Assembly (NCBI GenBank): GCA_025667525.1
Contig: CM046877.1
Span: forward strand, 26,750,737 to 26,814,736
Reading direction: 5' to 3'
Length of the DNA: 64,000 bases
Source: Glebionis coronaria
Lineage: Eukaryota; Streptophyta; Magnoliopsida; Asterales; Asteraceae
The notes beneath the pieces were generated by a model that was not told the DNA's origin, searched no databases, and saw only the letters and a program-made list of their open reading frames with translations. The first letter of the stretch is position 1. Each line of letters begins with the position of its first letter. This document shows positions 1 through 12,626 of this stretch, one piece after another. The position numbers were made by a program, and so were the translations under genes.

Positions 1-707
1 GTCCCGTGTTCTTCGCTTTAACTGCTACTGTATCTGGGTTTCTGATCTTCCGAATCAAGACAAAAAGTTCCGAATGAGTCCTTCATTCGGAAACTTCCGA
101 ACCAAGCACTAAAGTTCCGAATCAGGAGAAAACTTCCGAATCAAGCTTTCATCCGGAAAGTTCCGGATCAGTCATAAAGTTCCGGATCAGTCATAAAGTT
201 CCGGATCAGTCAATAAGTTCCGAACCAATCCTTCATTCGGAAGTTTCCAAACTTCCGAATCAACACCCTTCATTCGGAAAGTTCCGGATGAGTATGTTCC
301 GAATGAGTATGTTCCGGATGAGTGAATAGTATGTTCCGAATCAGATAGTTCCGAATCAAGGTCTAAACTTCCGAGTCAGTTATTTTTGAGTTTAGCTACT
401 GCTTTACTGTTGTTTATTTACTGTTTCTTTGCTCATTTTTCACAATTTATACTTTAACTTTAATTTTAATTTGAACTTTAAATTTTAAATTTTAATTTTG
501 ATTTTGATTTTAATTTTTAACCAAGCTTTTGTTAATCTTAATTAAAGTATTTGCCTCCGATTTAAACTTTCATTTCCACTTTCTATTAGACTAGAAAACC
601 CAACCCCTTTATTTAGTAACCAAGAACAATCATTCCACTCAAGACCTAGATCAATTCGAGAGGATATCGAGAGACTAAAATTGAACCCATTGAAAATGCA
701 TGTATCA
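1..707 (+). repeat. 5' LTR of the gypsy element, partial
   Basis: Last 707 bases of the 5' LTR, matching the 3' LTR at 9376-10097. It ends in TGTATCA directly before the primer-binding site. The first roughly 370 bases hold degenerate short tandem units built on GTTCCGAATCA and its near-inverse TTCGGAA. The remainder is AT-rich. Confidence 0.93.
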
Positions 708-709
708 AA

Positions 710-724
710 TGGCGCCGCTGCCGG
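710..724 (+). other. Primer-binding site, tRNA-Asp type
   Basis: TGGCGCCGCTGCCGG lies two bases after the LTR end. It resembles the complement of the 3' end of plant tRNA-Asp, used as primer by Athila/Tat elements (established knowledge; matched from memory). Confidence 0.8.
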
Positions 725-921
725 CTCTTCTCGTTAAGATCAAAAGTTTTTTGTGAGAAATTGGATTTTGGGATCCGTTCCCTGTGAACGTTACTTTTTC
801 AAGAAAATCTTCAAAAACAACTAAAAAATATAAAATTTTCGAAAATCCTAAAAATTAAAAAATCAATAAAAACCAAAAATATTTTTGTTCTGTTTTTCTT
901 TGTTCGTTCTTTTGCAGGTGT

Positions 922-3900
922 ATGCGCACTCGATCCACGTCTTATCAAGAGCCCGAGCCTCTCGATAACTTAGACATGGCGGGTGTACAAAACAACAATA
1001 ACATACCACCTCCGAACAACAATAATAACAATAACAACCCGCCTTTCAACAACATGAATAACAACAACAATGAGCATCTTCCGGATAATCGCCCAATGAT
1101 TGAATTGCTGCAAGCTCATGTTGATGGCAACACGGATCCAATTGTTATACCACCAATTGCCGCCAACAATTTCGAGCTCAAGTCAGGCTTTATCCAGATG
1201 GTCTCCGCTCAGCCATTCTTGGGACGAACCATTGATGACCCACACGACCATATCAAGAGATTTCTACAACTCACCAACACGGTCAAGTTCAATGGAGTTT
1301 CGCAAGAAGTGATAAGGTTACAACTTTTTCCCTTTTCTTTAGAGGGACAAGCCCGGCATTGGCTTGCTAAGGAACCGCCACAGAGTATTCTCTCGTGGAC
1401 GGATTTGGAAACAAAGTTTATCAACTACTTTTTTCCACCCTCTCGTACTACCGCTTTGCGGAATGAGATTATAAACTTTGAACAAAAGTACGATGAGTCA
1501 TTCAGTGAATCTTGGGATCGTTTCAAAGATCTTTTAAGAAAATGCCCACAACATGGTTTTACCAAAGTACATCAAATAAATACTTTTTACAATGGTTTAA
1601 GCATGAGTGACCAAGATTCACTGAATAGTGCCTCAGGGGGTAATTTATTGGCTAAGACGTCCAATGCTGCTTGGGACATCATTGAGAACAAATCTCGTGT
1701 GCAAACCAAGAGTGTTAGGACCAATGTTGCTAGTGCTAGCACTAATGACAGCGACAAGCGATTAGACAAAATCACCACGCTTCTTGAATCGCTTGTCACC
1801 CACACCGTCAGCCACAACAACAGCAACAACGCCAAAAATGCACAAGTGAACGCTGTCAGCCAACCTTGTGAGATATGCGGTGGTCCCCATTCCTATACAA
1901 CTTGTACCGCCACCCAAGATTACCCTGCTGAGAATGTGAATGCGGCATATGGCACCTACCAACAACCTGCTTATCAAGCTAGACCTCAAGGTGACCGTAA
2001 CTTGCTTAGCTACCGCAGCAACAACTATCTTTCCCCACCTGGCTTTCCTCCTACCAACCCAAACCAACAACAAAACCTTAACCGCCCTACTCAACAACAA
2101 CAACAACCTCGACAACCATATATCCCACCTCACAAGCAGCAACAACCGCCTCAACGTAACAATCAAGTATACCAACAACCTGCTTACCAACCACCTGCAT
2201 ACAATGCTCCTTCAAACCAAACCAACACTGCACTACACCAAGAGGTCGCCACCTACATGAGAACCAATGATGTGATAGTGGGAAATCTCCAAGAAGAAGT
2301 GTGCAATTTGAAGGCAGATTTGGTCAAGCAAGGAAATGATTTGAGAGCTGACATGAGAAACACGTTGGATAGCCAGACTAATGATCTGAGGAACATGATG
2401 GCTAGTTTTTTCCAAAGTAGTCAACCCTCTTCTTCGGGTACTCTTCCGAGTAACACCGTTGCGAACCCAAGAGGGGAGATGAAAGCAATCACCACTCGAA
2501 GTGGTAAAGGTACCAAGGAACCCGAGCTTCCTATACCGCCACCGGTGGTTGTGACTAAGGAGAACGAGTCACCTGCTCCCATTCCTCATCCTTCTCCTTC
2601 CCCAATTTCTCCACCTCCTTTTTCTACCCCTCCTCCACCCGTGGTTGTGAGTGATCCTATACTCCCAAAGCCTTCCTCTTCTTCCAATATACCTTATCCT
2701 TCTAGGTTGAGGAAAGAGAAGCAAAAGAGCAAGGATGATATTCAGGTTTCTAACTTTCTTAAAATGTTCAAACAACTGAATTTCAATATCTCCTTCGCTG
2801 AGGCTCTTGCTCACATGCCCAAGTACGCGAAAATGTTTAAAGACCTTCTGAGCGACAAGGAAAAGCTCCTCGACATTGCCAACACCCAACTTAATGAGAA
2901 CTGCTCTGCAGTGCTCTTAAGGAAATTGCCAACTAAGCTTGGTGATCCGGGTCGTTTTCTTATCCCTTGCAATTTCCCGGGAGTAGAGAATTGCATGGCC
3001 CTAGCCGATCTAGGTGCCAGTATAAATCTCATGCCTCTAAGTGTTTGGAAGCAATTATCTCTCCCAGAGCTTGTCCCCACTAAAATGACTTTGGAATTGG
3101 CCAACCGTACGGTTGCTTATCCAGTGGGGATAGCCGAGGATGTCATCGTAGGAGTCGACAAATTCACATTCCCTGCTGATTTTGTTGTCGTCGACTACGA
3201 GATGGACCCCCGTGTGCCACTTATTGTTGGTCGTCCATTCTTGAGGACCGGTCGCACTCTTATTGATGTTGAAGCCGGAGAGCTTATCATGAGAGTGGGT
3301 GACGACAAAGTAGTCTTCAACATGGGAAAGTTGTCTAAACAGCCTTATTCATATGAGAGCGTTAATTGTATTGACGTTCTTGATGAGGCTTGTGAAGAAC
3401 ACTTTAATGATGCTTGCAAAAGTATTCCTACCTCTCTTCCCACTGTTGAGACCGTGTCCTCCATTGATTCCTCATTGTCTCTATTTGGAGATAGTGATTT
3501 ATTCTGGAACAATCTTGAAGATGCCATGGGAGATGCGAATTTAGCTACTAATGATTCTCCCACCGAGGGGGATGAAGATATGAGTTTCTTTGACAATCTT
3601 CTCACCGAAGACAATCCTTCGCCTCCATCTCCCACGGTTATTGCTATCGATGCCAAGACTTTGAAAACGCCTCCCGTCGAAAATCCTCCGGATTTGGAAC
3701 TAAAGGAGTTGCCACCACATCTCGAGTACGTGTTCCTTGACGACAACAAGAAGTCGCCCGTCATTATTGCCAAGGATTTGAAAGATGAAGAGAAGACTCG
3801 CCTCGTTGCTGTGTTGAAAGCTCACCAGAAGGCTATTGCGTGGAAAATCTCGGATATTCGTGGAATTGATCCTCACTTCTGCACGCACAAAATTCTCATG

Positions 3901-6603
3901 GAGGACGACTATAAGCCCACTATTCAAAGCCAACGAAGGGTGAATCCAAAAATACATGAAGTCATCAAAACAGAGGTTATCAAACTTCTTGATGCGGGTA
4001 TGATTTACCCTATTTCGGATTCACCGTGGGTTAGTCCAATCCATTGTGTGCCCAAGAAGGGCGGAATAACCGTTGTTCCCAATGAACACAACGAGTTGAT
4101 TCCCACTCGTCTCGTTACTGGGTGGAGAGTTTGTATAGACTACCGCAAACTCAATGATGCCACGAGAAAGGATCATTTCCCTCTACCTTTCATGGACCAA
4201 ATGCTTGAACGATTAGCCGGTAATGAATATTACTGCTTTCTTGATGGTTTCTCGGGTTATTTCCAAATACCCATCGATCCCCAAGATCAAGAGAAGACTA
4301 CATTCACTTGTCCCTATGACACTTTCGCTTACAAAAGAATGCCTTTTGGCTTATGTAATGCGCCCGGGACTTTCCAAAGGTGCATGTTAGCTATCTTCCA
4401 TGACATGGTTGAACAAACCATGGAAGTCTTCATGGATGATTTCTCGGTCTTCGGGGATTCCTTCTCTGCTTGCCTTGCCAATTTAGAACGTATGCTAAAG
4501 CGGTGCGAAGACACTCGCCTTGTTCTAAATTGGGAAAAATGCCATTTCATGGTAAAAGAAGGCGTCGTGCTTGGACATAAAATTTCGAAAGCCGGTCTTG
4601 AAGTAGACCGTGCTAAAGTTGATGTTATAGCAAAGTTGCCTCCACCTTCAACTGTGAAGGGTGTGAGAAGTTTCTTGGGTCATGCGGGCTTCTACCGCCG
4701 ATTTATCAAAGACTTTTCTCAAATCGCTCGCCCGATGACCCACCTCTTGGAAAAAGATACCCCTTTTATCTTCTCCAAAGAGTGCCTTGAAGCCTTCAAC
4801 TCGCTTAAGGATAAGCTAACTAAGGCACCCGTCTTGGTTACCCCTAATTGGGAGCTTCCTTTTGAGTTGATGTGCGATGCTAGCGATTTTGCTATTGGAG
4901 CGGTTCTTGGACAAAGAGTGAATAAACACTTCCAACCAATCCATTACGCTAGCAAGACAATGACAGGGGCACAATTGCATTATACGACAACCGAGAAAGA
5001 GCTTTTAGCTGTTGTCTATGCTTTTGAAAAATTCCGCCCCTATCTTGTCCTTTCCACCACCATTGTGTACACCGATCATTCCGCGCTGAAGTACTTGTTG
5101 ACAAAGCAAGATTCCAAACCAAGACTTCTTCGCTGGGTTTTGCTGCTCCAGGAATTTAAAATCGACATCCGCGATAAAAAAGGAGAAGAAAACCTAGCCG
5201 CGGACCATCTTAGTAGACTTGAGGATCCATACCAAGGGGATCATCCGACCAAAGAAATCAATGATTCTTTTCCCTTGGAGACCTTAATGTCTATAAACTC
5301 GAAGCCGAATGAAACCCCGTGGTTTGCGGACTTTGCAAACTACTTGGCGGGTGGAATTCTCAAGGAAGGGTTGACGTCCCAGCAAAAGAAGAAGTTCTTT
5401 ACCGACATCAAAACTTACTTTTGGGACGACCCTTACCTATTCAAACAATGTGCTGATTTGATAATTCGCCGATGTGTTGATGGACCGGCAGCGTCGGACA
5501 TCCTTGATGCTTGCCACAAAGGACCCACCGGTGGTCACTTTGGTCCCAACTACACCGCTAAGAAAGTGTTTGATTCGGGATTCTATTGGCCCTCCATATA
5601 TCGTGATGCTCACAATATGGTTAAGCGATGTGATGCTTGCCAAAAGCAAGGCAAAATCACACATAAAGACGAGATGCCTCAGAATTTCATTCAAGAGTGT
5701 GAAATTTTTGATGTTTGGGGTATCGACTTTATGGGGCCATTCCCTTCATCTAAAGGAAACAAATACATCCTTGTAGCCGTTGACTACGTTTCCAAGTGGG
5801 TTGAAGCCAAAGCTTTGCCTACTAATGACGCAAGGGTGGTTTGTAACTTTTTGAAAGCTCTATTCGCTCGCTTCGGTGTGCCTCGCGCCATTATTAGTGA
5901 TCGTGGGACTCATTTCTGCAATGACCAATTTGCAAGAGTCATGGCTAAGTACGGTGTAAATCATCGTCTTTCCACAGCCTACCACCCACAAACCAATGGC
6001 CAGGCTGAAATATCAAACCGAGGTCTTAAGCGAATTCTTGAAAGGACCGTGGGAGAGCATCGTGCCTCATGGGCTGATAAATTGGATGATGCTTTGTGGG
6101 CTTTCCGTACTGCTTACAAGACCCCGATCGGCTGTACGCCTTATCGTCTTGTGTACGGGAAAGCGTGCCACCTCCCCATTGAGTTGGAGCACAAGGCTTA
6201 TTGGGCCTTGAAGTGGGCCAATTTTGATATAAACAAAGCCGGTGACCTACGCAAGATCCAACTCAATGAGCTGAATGAACTCCGGAATGAGGCTTATGAA
6301 AATTCTTTGATCTATAAGGAAAGAACTAAGCTCATTCACGACTCCAAGATTAAAAACCGAGAGTTCCATGTTGGAGACAAAGTCTTACTTTTTAACTCTC
6401 GGTTGAAAATCTTTTCGGGCAAGCTCAAATCTCGTTGGTCCAGCCCATTCACCATCGCCCAAATTTTTCCATATGGTACTCTCGAGCTCGCTCAACCTAA
6501 TGGACCAAATTTTAAGGTGAATGGCCAACGAGTGAAGTTGTACTTTGGTGAGGACACCTCTCAGGAGGTGATTCCATCCCTCACCACGTTCCCCATAAAC
6601 TAA
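922..6603 (+). CDS. Gag-Pol polyprotein of Athila-like gypsy element, intact
   Basis: A single open frame of 1893 residues, with no stop or frameshift, coding for the proteins that copy and integrate the element. In order: an Asn-rich N-terminus; a retrotransposon gag domain (about residues 90-260); a zinc-knuckle-like [13 protein letters not shown] (about 316); a Gln/Pro-rich linker; an aspartic protease with DLGAS (about 696); a reverse transcriptase with FMDD in place of YVDD (about 1170); an RNase H with [12 protein letters not shown] (about 1318); an integrase HHCC domain (about 1530-1575); and the integrase catalytic core with GIDFMGPF and SDRGTHF (about 1600-1660). No chromodomain is visible. 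The length fits fused gag-pol proteins of the Athila group. The ATG at 922 lies about 200 bases after the primer site and is the first in frame. With all motifs present, this copy may be autonomous. Confidence 0.93.
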   Translation: MRTRSTSYQEPEPLDNLDMAGVQNNNNIPPPNNNNNNNNPPFNNMNNNNNEHLPDNRPMIELLQAHVDGNTDPIVIPPIAANNFELKSGFIQMVSAQPFLGRTIDDPHDHIKRFLQLTNTVKFNGVSQEVIRLQLFPFSLEGQARHWLAKEPPQSILSWTDLETKFINYFFPPSRTTALRNEIINFEQKYDESFSESWDRFKDLLRKCPQHGFTKVHQINTFYNGLSMSDQDSLNSASGGNLLAKTSNAAWDIIENKSRVQTKSVRTNVASASTNDSDKRLDKITTLLESLVTHTVSHNNSNNAKNAQVNAVSQPCEICGGPHSYTTCTATQDYPAENVNAAYGTYQQPAYQARPQGDRNLLSYRSNNYLSPPGFPPTNPNQQQNLNRPTQQQQQPRQPYIPPHKQQQPPQRNNQVYQQPAYQPPAYNAPSNQTNTALHQEVATYMRTNDVIVGNLQEEVCNLKADLVKQGNDLRADMRNTLDSQTNDLRNMMASFFQSSQPSSSGTLPSNTVANPRGEMKAITTRSGKGTKEPELPIPPPVVVTKENESPAPIPHPSPSPISPPPFSTPPPPVVVSDPILPKPSSSSNIPYPSRLRKEKQKSKDDIQVSNFLKMFKQLNFNISFAEALAHMPKYAKMFKDLLSDKEKLLDIANTQLNENCSAVLLRKLPTKLGDPGRFLIPCNFPGVENCMALADLGASINLMPLSVWKQLSLPELVPTKMTLELANRTVAYPVGIAEDVIVGVDKFTFPADFVVVDYEMDPRVPLIVGRPFLRTGRTLIDVEAGELIMRVGDDKVVFNMGKLSKQPYSYESVNCIDVLDEACEEHFNDACKSIPTSLPTVETVSSIDSSLSLFGDSDLFWNNLEDAMGDANLATNDSPTEGDEDMSFFDNLLTEDNPSPPSPTVIAIDAKTLKTPPVENPPDLELKELPPHLEYVFLDDNKKSPVIIAKDLKDEEKTRLVAVLKAHQKAIAWKISDIRGIDPHFCTHKILMEDDYKPTIQSQRRVNPKIHEVIKTEVIKLLDAGMIYPISDSPWVSPIHCVPKKGGITVVPNEHNELIPTRLVTGWRVCIDYRKLNDATRKDHFPLPFMDQMLERLAGNEYYCFLDGFSGYFQIPIDPQDQEKTTFTCPYDTFAYKRMPFGLCNAPGTFQRCMLAIFHDMVEQTMEVFMDDFSVFGDSFSACLANLERMLKRCEDTRLVLNWEKCHFMVKEGVVLGHKISKAGLEVDRAKVDVIAKLPPPSTVKGVRSFLGHAGFYRRFIKDFSQIARPMTHLLEKDTPFIFSKECLEAFNSLKDKLTKAPVLVTPNWELPFELMCDASDFAIGAVLGQRVNKHFQPIHYASKTMTGAQLHYTTTEKELLAVVYAFEKFRPYLVLSTTIVYTDHSALKYLLTKQDSKPRLLRWVLLLQEFKIDIRDKKGEENLAADHLSRLEDPYQGDHPTKEINDSFPLETLMSINSKPNETPWFADFANYLAGGILKEGLTSQQKKKFFTDIKTYFWDDPYLFKQCADLIIRRCVDGPAASDILDACHKGPTGGHFGPNYTAKKVFDSGFYWPSIYRDAHNMVKRCDACQKQGKITHKDEMPQNFIQECEIFDVWGIDFMGPFPSSKGNKYILVAVDYVSKWVEAKALPTNDARVVCNFLKALFARFGVPRAIISDRGTHFCNDQFARVMAKYGVNHRLSTAYHPQTNGQAEISNRGLKRILERTVGEHRASWADKLDDALWAFRTAYKTPIGCTPYRLVYGKACHLPIELEHKAYWALKWANFDINKAGDLRKIQLNELNELRNEAYENSLIYKERTKLIHDSKIKNREFHVGDKVLLFNSRLKIFSGKLKSRWSSPFTIAQIFPYGTLELAQPNGPNFKVNGQRVKLYFGEDTSQEVIPSLTTFPIN

Positions 6604-8538
6604 TTTTGGGTCGAGTCAGGCTCGTGACTCGGTTATCAAAAACAAGCGCTCCTCGGGAGGCAGCCCGAGTATCTATCCTTGTATGTTTAAATCCCCTAAG
6701 TGTAGGGGGGGCCTTGTATATGCGTTTGTCTTTGTGGTGATGTGATTACAGGGATAAGTGCACTCTTGGAATCTTTGAAGAACCGTGCTCCCGTGTTTAT
6801 CCGAAATCCGGTTCTATCTCTCAACTATCGTGATTCAATTTTCTTCATACTCACATTTGAAATTGATCACTTTAGTCGTCTCTTCTTTAACTTGAGTTAA
6901 TCAACGTGCACAATGTCATAAGTGTAGGGGGGACTTCTCCCACATGCTTAAACATTGAGGACAATGTTTATCTTAAGTGTAGGGGGGACTTCTATCGAAG
7001 TTTTAAGTGGACTTTTCCATGAAAATGCCTTCAATTAACCGGAAAATCATCTTTTTCAACATTTTTCAAATTTTTAATTAACTTTGGCCATTTAGTCGTA
7101 ATTTTTAAAATTTTTATCGTTGCTTTCATATGTATATATTCCGCAATAAAGTCAAAAATATTAATAAAGTGGTGTAGCTAGTCTAGAAGTTTTTGACATA
7201 TTAGGCCCGTTGCGTTTATTTTGACTCAACCCGAATAGACTTATCCAAGTTTATTCTAGCTAGTATCCTTAACCATGTAGACCTTAATTGGTTTATTAGG
7301 CTAAGTGTCCACGAGTCTCATTACTTGAGATTTTAAATTGTGGAGGACGAGAAATGATAGAGTCAATTATAAGTCGGTATTCTTGCGCAAGCTCACTTAG
7401 TGTAATTATTTGCCTATTCTCCCATCACTTGCTAATAATTTATCTGCAATAAGTAAGGTCGTACAATTTGAAAAGTTACTTAGCTTCTAGCCCAAGATCG
7501 TTTAAAAGTTGCTCGGTAATGATAAGAGTTCATAGCCAAGGCATAACTTATGAAGCGGGGCGCGAAGATTGGCGAGTCCGAAAAGGCCCTAACAAGGCAT
7601 GAGGATTCAATTTTATTGCTGAAGATCCAAAGTGATGTGAAAAGCATTATTCCTAAAGTCAATATGAAGGATCAAGACTCACGACGAAAAGCAATCAACT
7701 CCCATAAAGATCATGGAGAAGTCTATCCGAAAAGACCCTAACAAGGTATGAGGATAAATAGATCCAAGTCCGAAAAGGAGGCGGATCGTTGTATCTCAAA
7801 ATCCTAATTAGAGATTGAAGAAATAATCATGAAGTCGTGGTCAACAAAGTTGGAGTACCCCTCAAAAGTCTCCAAGTGAAGAAACTCTATTATGATGAGA
7901 AGACCATTATCTCAAGAACGTCTCTCGAAGATATGAAGTATGAAGTACATGCCAAATATCGGCCCGAGAAAGGTCTCAAATCGTGAACCAAGTTATGCCA
8001 AGATATGAACTTTTTGATATCCCGAGAAGCAGTTTTAAGAGATTTTGTCCTTTAGCTAACTATTGATCAAATCGTCCTACTTTGCTTTCAGCCCTGATAA
8101 ACTATCGAAATAAGTCCAAAAATGCATCTTCATGATCATTCTAAGACAAAAATAAAATATAAGAGATACACCTAGGAATAAGGGAGTTTAAGCATTTAAT
8201 TAAGCCATGTGTGTAAGTGTTTGAATTGCTAACTTATAATAACAATGATCTCGTTTTTAAGCTTAGTTTGGGGAACGTGAAACTTGAGGGTGATAAATCT
8301 TCGCAGCACCAAAGCCCTAATGTAAGTCATCGATTTCTCTACAAGTTATTTCCATGTAGCTATTTTCACGAGAAAATGGTTTTCTATCCCTTTGTTATCT
8401 TTGAAGTCTTATTTCTTTAAATTTTTGTTTAGTAGAATTTTAAATAAGGCCAAGGTTGATTAATTATGAGAAAAGTGTAAACTTGCTTTATCACCAAGCA
8501 TTGCATGAGGGCATGGCAATGGTTAAGTGTAGGGGATT
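6604..8538 (+). other. 3' internal non-coding region of the gypsy element, no env ORF
   Basis: About 1.9 kb between the pol stop and the 3' LTR. Athila elements often carry an env-like ORF here, but I see no long open frame. The region has four polypurine-like motifs TAAGTGTAGGGG (6697, 6919, 6973, 8523) and a motif near 6955 reading ATTGAGGACAATG. A direct repeat of about 30 bases (7577 and 7727, reading CCGAAAAG.CCCTAACAAGG) lies in the middle. Confidence 0.75.
8523..8538 (+). other. Polypurine tract of the gypsy element
   Basis: TTAAGTGTAGGGGATT lies immediately before the 3' LTR start TGATAGGTGT at 8539. This is the expected site of plus-strand priming. Confidence 0.7.
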
Positions 8539-10097
8539 TGATAGGTGTGTAAACACCCATCCTTTTACCACTTAATTCGGGCTAAAACGAGACCAAAACA
8601 CGTATTTAATATCATTTGTTTGGAATTATGCGTGGTTTTTGTGTTTATTGTGTTTTCAGAGACAACCGGATAAATATTGAAGAAAACATGGGATTGCACG
8701 GGTTTTACTGAAGAAAAAGACTCAAGATAAAGTCTATTGTCCAAGAGATGCAAAAGATTTGAAGTCGCTGGGCCTATTCGAAGATTTATCGAAGAAAAGG
8801 ACCAAAGATGGAAGATTTATATAAGTCGAAGAAACTCAAGTCTATTAAACGAAGAAATTAAAAGACGAGTTGAATTTAATCGACAACACATCCCGAATCA
8901 GAATCGAAAACGGAAACTTTTCTGAAAAGACGAAAAGACACGAAGAACGGGAGAAAGCCCACTCACCAACCAAAGGAAACACCTATAAATAGGCCATCCC
9001 ACACACATTTTTGGAGATAGCTAGTTTTTCTTTTTTCCTCCCCTCTCTTTCTCCTGGTTCGTTTAACACCATCACCACTAGGGTGATTGGTGATTTTTAT
9101 TGTTAGTTCTTTGATCTTGTAATTTTAATCCTTGTTTCATCTTGTCAAAACATCAATCATTCAATACCAAGTTCTTGTTTAATCTTTCATTTCATCTTGT
9201 TCATCATCATCTTTATCTTCAAGTTATTAAGTTTTATTTTTCTTGATTTGATCTTTAAAAGTTGTTTGGATTTGTGTTTTTATTAGTGGGATTTGTTGCT
9301 TATGATGTCTAAATGATTTGTGTTTAATTTGGTAAAACCTTTTTAAGTGTTTGATTTGATTTTGATTAATTTTGTGTCCCGTGTTCTTCGCTTTAACTGC
9401 TACTGTATCTGGGTTTCTGATCTTCCGAATCAAGACAAAAAGTTCCGAATGAGTCCTTCATTCGGAAACTTCCGAACCAAGCACTAAAGTTCCGAATCAG
9501 GAGAAAACTTCCGAATCAAGCTTTCATCCGGAAAGTTCCGGATCAGTCATAAAGTTCCGGATCAGTCATAAAGTTCCGGATCAGTCAATAAGTTCCGAAC
9601 CAATCCTTCATTCGGAAGTTTCCAAACTTCCGAATCAACACCCTTCATTCGGAAAGTTCCGGATGAGTATGTTCCGAATGAGTATGTTCCGGATGAGTGA
9701 ATAGTATGTTCCGAATCAGATAGTTCCGAATCAGATAGTTCCGAATCAAGGTCTAAACTTCCGAGTCAGTTATTTTTGAGTTTAGCTACTGCTTTACTGT
9801 TGTTTATTTACTGTTTCTTTGCTCATTTTTCACAATTTATACTTTAACTTTAATTTTAATTTGAACTTTAAATTTTAAATTTTAATTTTGATTTTGATTT
9901 TAATTTTTAACCAAGCTTTTGTTAATCTTAATTAAAGTATTTGCCTCCGATTTAAACTTTCATTTCCACTTTCTATTAGACTAGAAAACCCAACCCCTTT
10001 ATTTAGTAACCAAGAACAATCATTCCACTCAAGACCTAGATCAATTCGAGAGGATATCGAGAGACTAAAATTGAACCCATTGAAAATGCATGTATCA
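8539..10097 (+). repeat. 3' LTR of the gypsy element, complete, 1559 bp
   Basis: Begins TGATAGG and ends TGTATCA. Its last 722 bases match window positions 1-707, differing mainly by one extra 15-base repeat near 9720-9750 (GATAGTTCCGAATCA). The 8539-9375 part has no partner in the window because the 5' LTR is cut by the window edge. Confidence 0.92.
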
Positions 10098-10990
10098 CCA
10101 ACCAACATTGTTTAGTAGTGCATAATAATTTTCTCAAAGTACTACTTTGTGGTCTTTAACTATGTTTATAGAGGCGTGCTTGAGCGAGAGGAACTCAAAT
10201 CTATCCATTGGTCCTCAGGAGCGGTACACATACACACTCTCTCTCTCCAAAGTCCACACACACATGGATACACCATCAGATTAGGTTGAACCGCCAACAC
10301 TTTTTCGTATTTTCTACATTCTACAAACAATTAATATATTAGCCCTTAGGGGAAATCTGATAAAATATATTAGAATTGTTATAAAGACCTTTGAATACAT
10401 TTATCAGGACTTCTGACCCTTCTCATTTTCACAGGTTTTTTATTTTGACGCATTTAAGATGCTATATAACTCAAGTTAATCCACTTTAAGGAATGGGCTG
10501 AAACCCCATATTTTCAGAGCATATATTGTAATAAAAATAATAACATGGAGATTATAAATTTGTTTGGCATAGGTGCTTCTATATGCCGGATTTGCAGCAG
10601 CGATGTTTCTGTTTTACTCAGGTGTGCCAATCTTACTAAAGGTGAGGGCTCTCAAGACTTTTTCTATATACATTACCATAAAACTAAGCACTTAATTTGC
10701 GGTTTACCTATCATACAAGTAATTGAAAACTTACTTTTGGAAGTTTGTTCATGCCCAAATTAAATGCAGATTAGCGGCTCCACTATGCTAAATCTATCTT
10801 TGCTGACATCAGACATGTGGTCTGTATTGATACACACTTTTGTGTACCACGAGAAGGTTTGTACCAATATTGAGCTTAAGTTATGATTTTGCAAGAAGCT
10901 AACATTCGCATATGCATGCTATCAGGTAGATTGGATGTACTTTGTAGCATTTGCTGCTGTTGCTGTCAGCCTCGTGGTTTATTGAGCGTA
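10098..10990 (+). pseudogene. DUF914/SLC35F-like transporter fragment (exons 7-10), segment A
   Basis: Exons homologous to the 35726-40025 gene can be followed with GT/AG borders: exon 7 (10172-10223, encoding GVLEREEL), exon 8 (10573-10641, YAGFAAAMFLFYSGVPILL), exon 9 (10770-10856, SGSTMLNLSLLTSDMW) and exon 10 (10926-10987, VDWMYFVAFAAVAVSLVVY). Exon 10 reads TAT TGA where the full copy has TAT TCA, so the frame stops there. The gypsy element cuts the gene off on the left in intron 6, and the copia element begins about 50 bases after exon 10, so the last exon is missing. This is a pseudogene fragment of a drug/metabolite-type membrane transporter. Confidence 0.85.
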
Positions 10991-11039
10991 TGATTTCTTT
11001 TTTCATTCACCTTAGCTACACATCTTTTGTGCTATATAG

Positions 11040-11803
11040 TGTAGGTTTATAAAGCTCATAAAAATTACGCAAAACCCTAAATAAGATCAAAGCACACATA
11101 GCGGAAGCGATTTAACAAGATCATAATTAATAACATAATTATAATTAATCGAATTAGGTTTACATACCTTTATCCTAGCGAAGATCCACAAGATCACCAA
11201 TCGAATCAACAATTATTGTTTATGAAGAACAATACCGAGATATAGTTTAAAGTAAAACTATATTACGCTCTTGTACACACGTAATGCAATGGGCTAACCG
11301 TGAGTCTAGCACGTATAAACGAAGCTTTAACGCTTAATAATCTACCTAACAACCCTAGATAAGGGCTAGGACTAGATTCAAGAAATCAAAACCAAGAGGT
11401 TAAAAGGAACCCTAAAAAGGGTGTTAGCCTTTTGGTTTGATTGCGGGAAAGAAGAGAGAGGGATCGAAAAATTATGAGGGCTAAGGGTTGTTTATATAGG
11501 CTAGCAAAACTTGGTTTCCAAGTCATAAACAATTTAGGAAAAAAAATCTTTTTTCCCATTCCCTTTTTTCCCTTGTAGCCGACGGCCAAAAGCCCACACA
11601 TAGGGACTTCCGGAACTTTCCGTTTTATTCTTTTCTTCTATTTAATTCCATAACGATCGTTACACTTAACTCTTAATTTATTTAACGATCGTTTAAGTTA
11701 AGCTCGGTTTAATTTAATAAACATAATAAATATATTTATTAAAATTAATTAACCCTTTACGTATTGTGTGCAATCCCGTAATACCGAGTTCGATCCTATC
11801 ACA
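11040..11803 (-). repeat. 3' LTR of copia element, segment A
   Basis: 764 bases, from TGTAGGTTT to CCTATCACA on the plus strand. It matches 16302-17017 over all but its first 52 bases, and 53030-53793 in segment B almost exactly. Confidence 0.88.
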
Positions 11804-12626
11804 CGAGTATTTACTTTTATGTCTATAGACTTTCAGCTCCCACTTGGACAAAATTCGATTATCGTGATTACATTGACTAGCGTCTAGTTACACTAGCAAT
11901 ATCACTAGTACAACTCGAGTAAGGTCTCCTGGACAAAACCTTTTAATGATTCATCATTATTATTATCCTTTCATTTCAAATACAACGTTAATAAGATATG
12001 GATCTCAGTCATTCCGTCATTAACCATTCTGTTTCTCGTTTACGGATATAACAAGAATACCAAAACAAATTTGGGTGCGGCCACACAAACATCTTACTAC
12101 TCCCCCGAGGGGCCCAGTTGTATTATACTTCAAAATAATTTGAAGGAAACAAATCTCATTTTGACTACAAGCGAAACTTACGAACTTTGAAACGCTTCTG
12201 AAAATAACCCTAATAGCTACCAGTTACGTTTAGCGTTAGGTTATCTCACAGAAACACACTACATACGTGACAGTTTTCTGGTATCTCAGGTCTAAGGATA
12301 ACTATTTATGATTTACTTAATGACAAAGATCCATAAAGTAAAATTATATAGTTAGGATAAGTCTAATATTTGATTCATCAAATATCATCCAAAATTGACC
12401 AGTATACTTTCAAGTAAACTCTGTCACTATTTTGAATTGTCTTAGTTTAATAATATTCCTATATTTTTAATCGTCAACGGATATTTAGAACATAACAATT
12501 TATTTAGGGATTAAAACATGTAAAATAGGATACAAAATCAAATAAAAGAAAATAAACGAAACTCAATCTTTATTTCATCAATTTCATAATGTCTTAACAT
12601 CCTTTATCCAAATACTAATCACAGAT

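Larger units (their letters stand above)
1..10097 (+). mobile_element. Athila-like Ty3/gypsy LTR retrotransposon, 5' LTR cut by window start
   Basis: An LTR retrotransposon with 5' LTR (end at 707), primer-binding site (710-724), an 1893-residue gag-pol ORF (922-6603), a non-coding 3' region, a polypurine tract (8523-8538) and a complete 3' LTR (8539-10097). The visible 5' LTR part matches 9376-10097 almost base for base, apart from one extra 15-base repeat in the 3' copy. The order protease, reverse transcriptase, RNase H, integrase is that of Ty3/gypsy. The tRNA-Asp-type primer site and the pol motifs fit the Athila lineage. Segment B (52088) shows the same flank without the element. The right flank begins CCAAC, which would be the expected 5-bp target duplication; the left flank lies outside the window. 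Confidence 0.93.

Noticed and set aside
1587..2190. Minus-strand frames of 82 and 142 codons opposite gag
   Set aside because: Shadows of the gag-pol frame; low-complexity Leu/Val-rich translation of CAA/GTT repeats.
7550..7741. Env-like gene of the gypsy element
   Set aside because: Only 63 codons, no signal peptide or membrane segment; probably chance.
11040..11803. Solo LTR
   Set aside because: A second LTR and pol sequence in the right orientation lie at 12627-17017.
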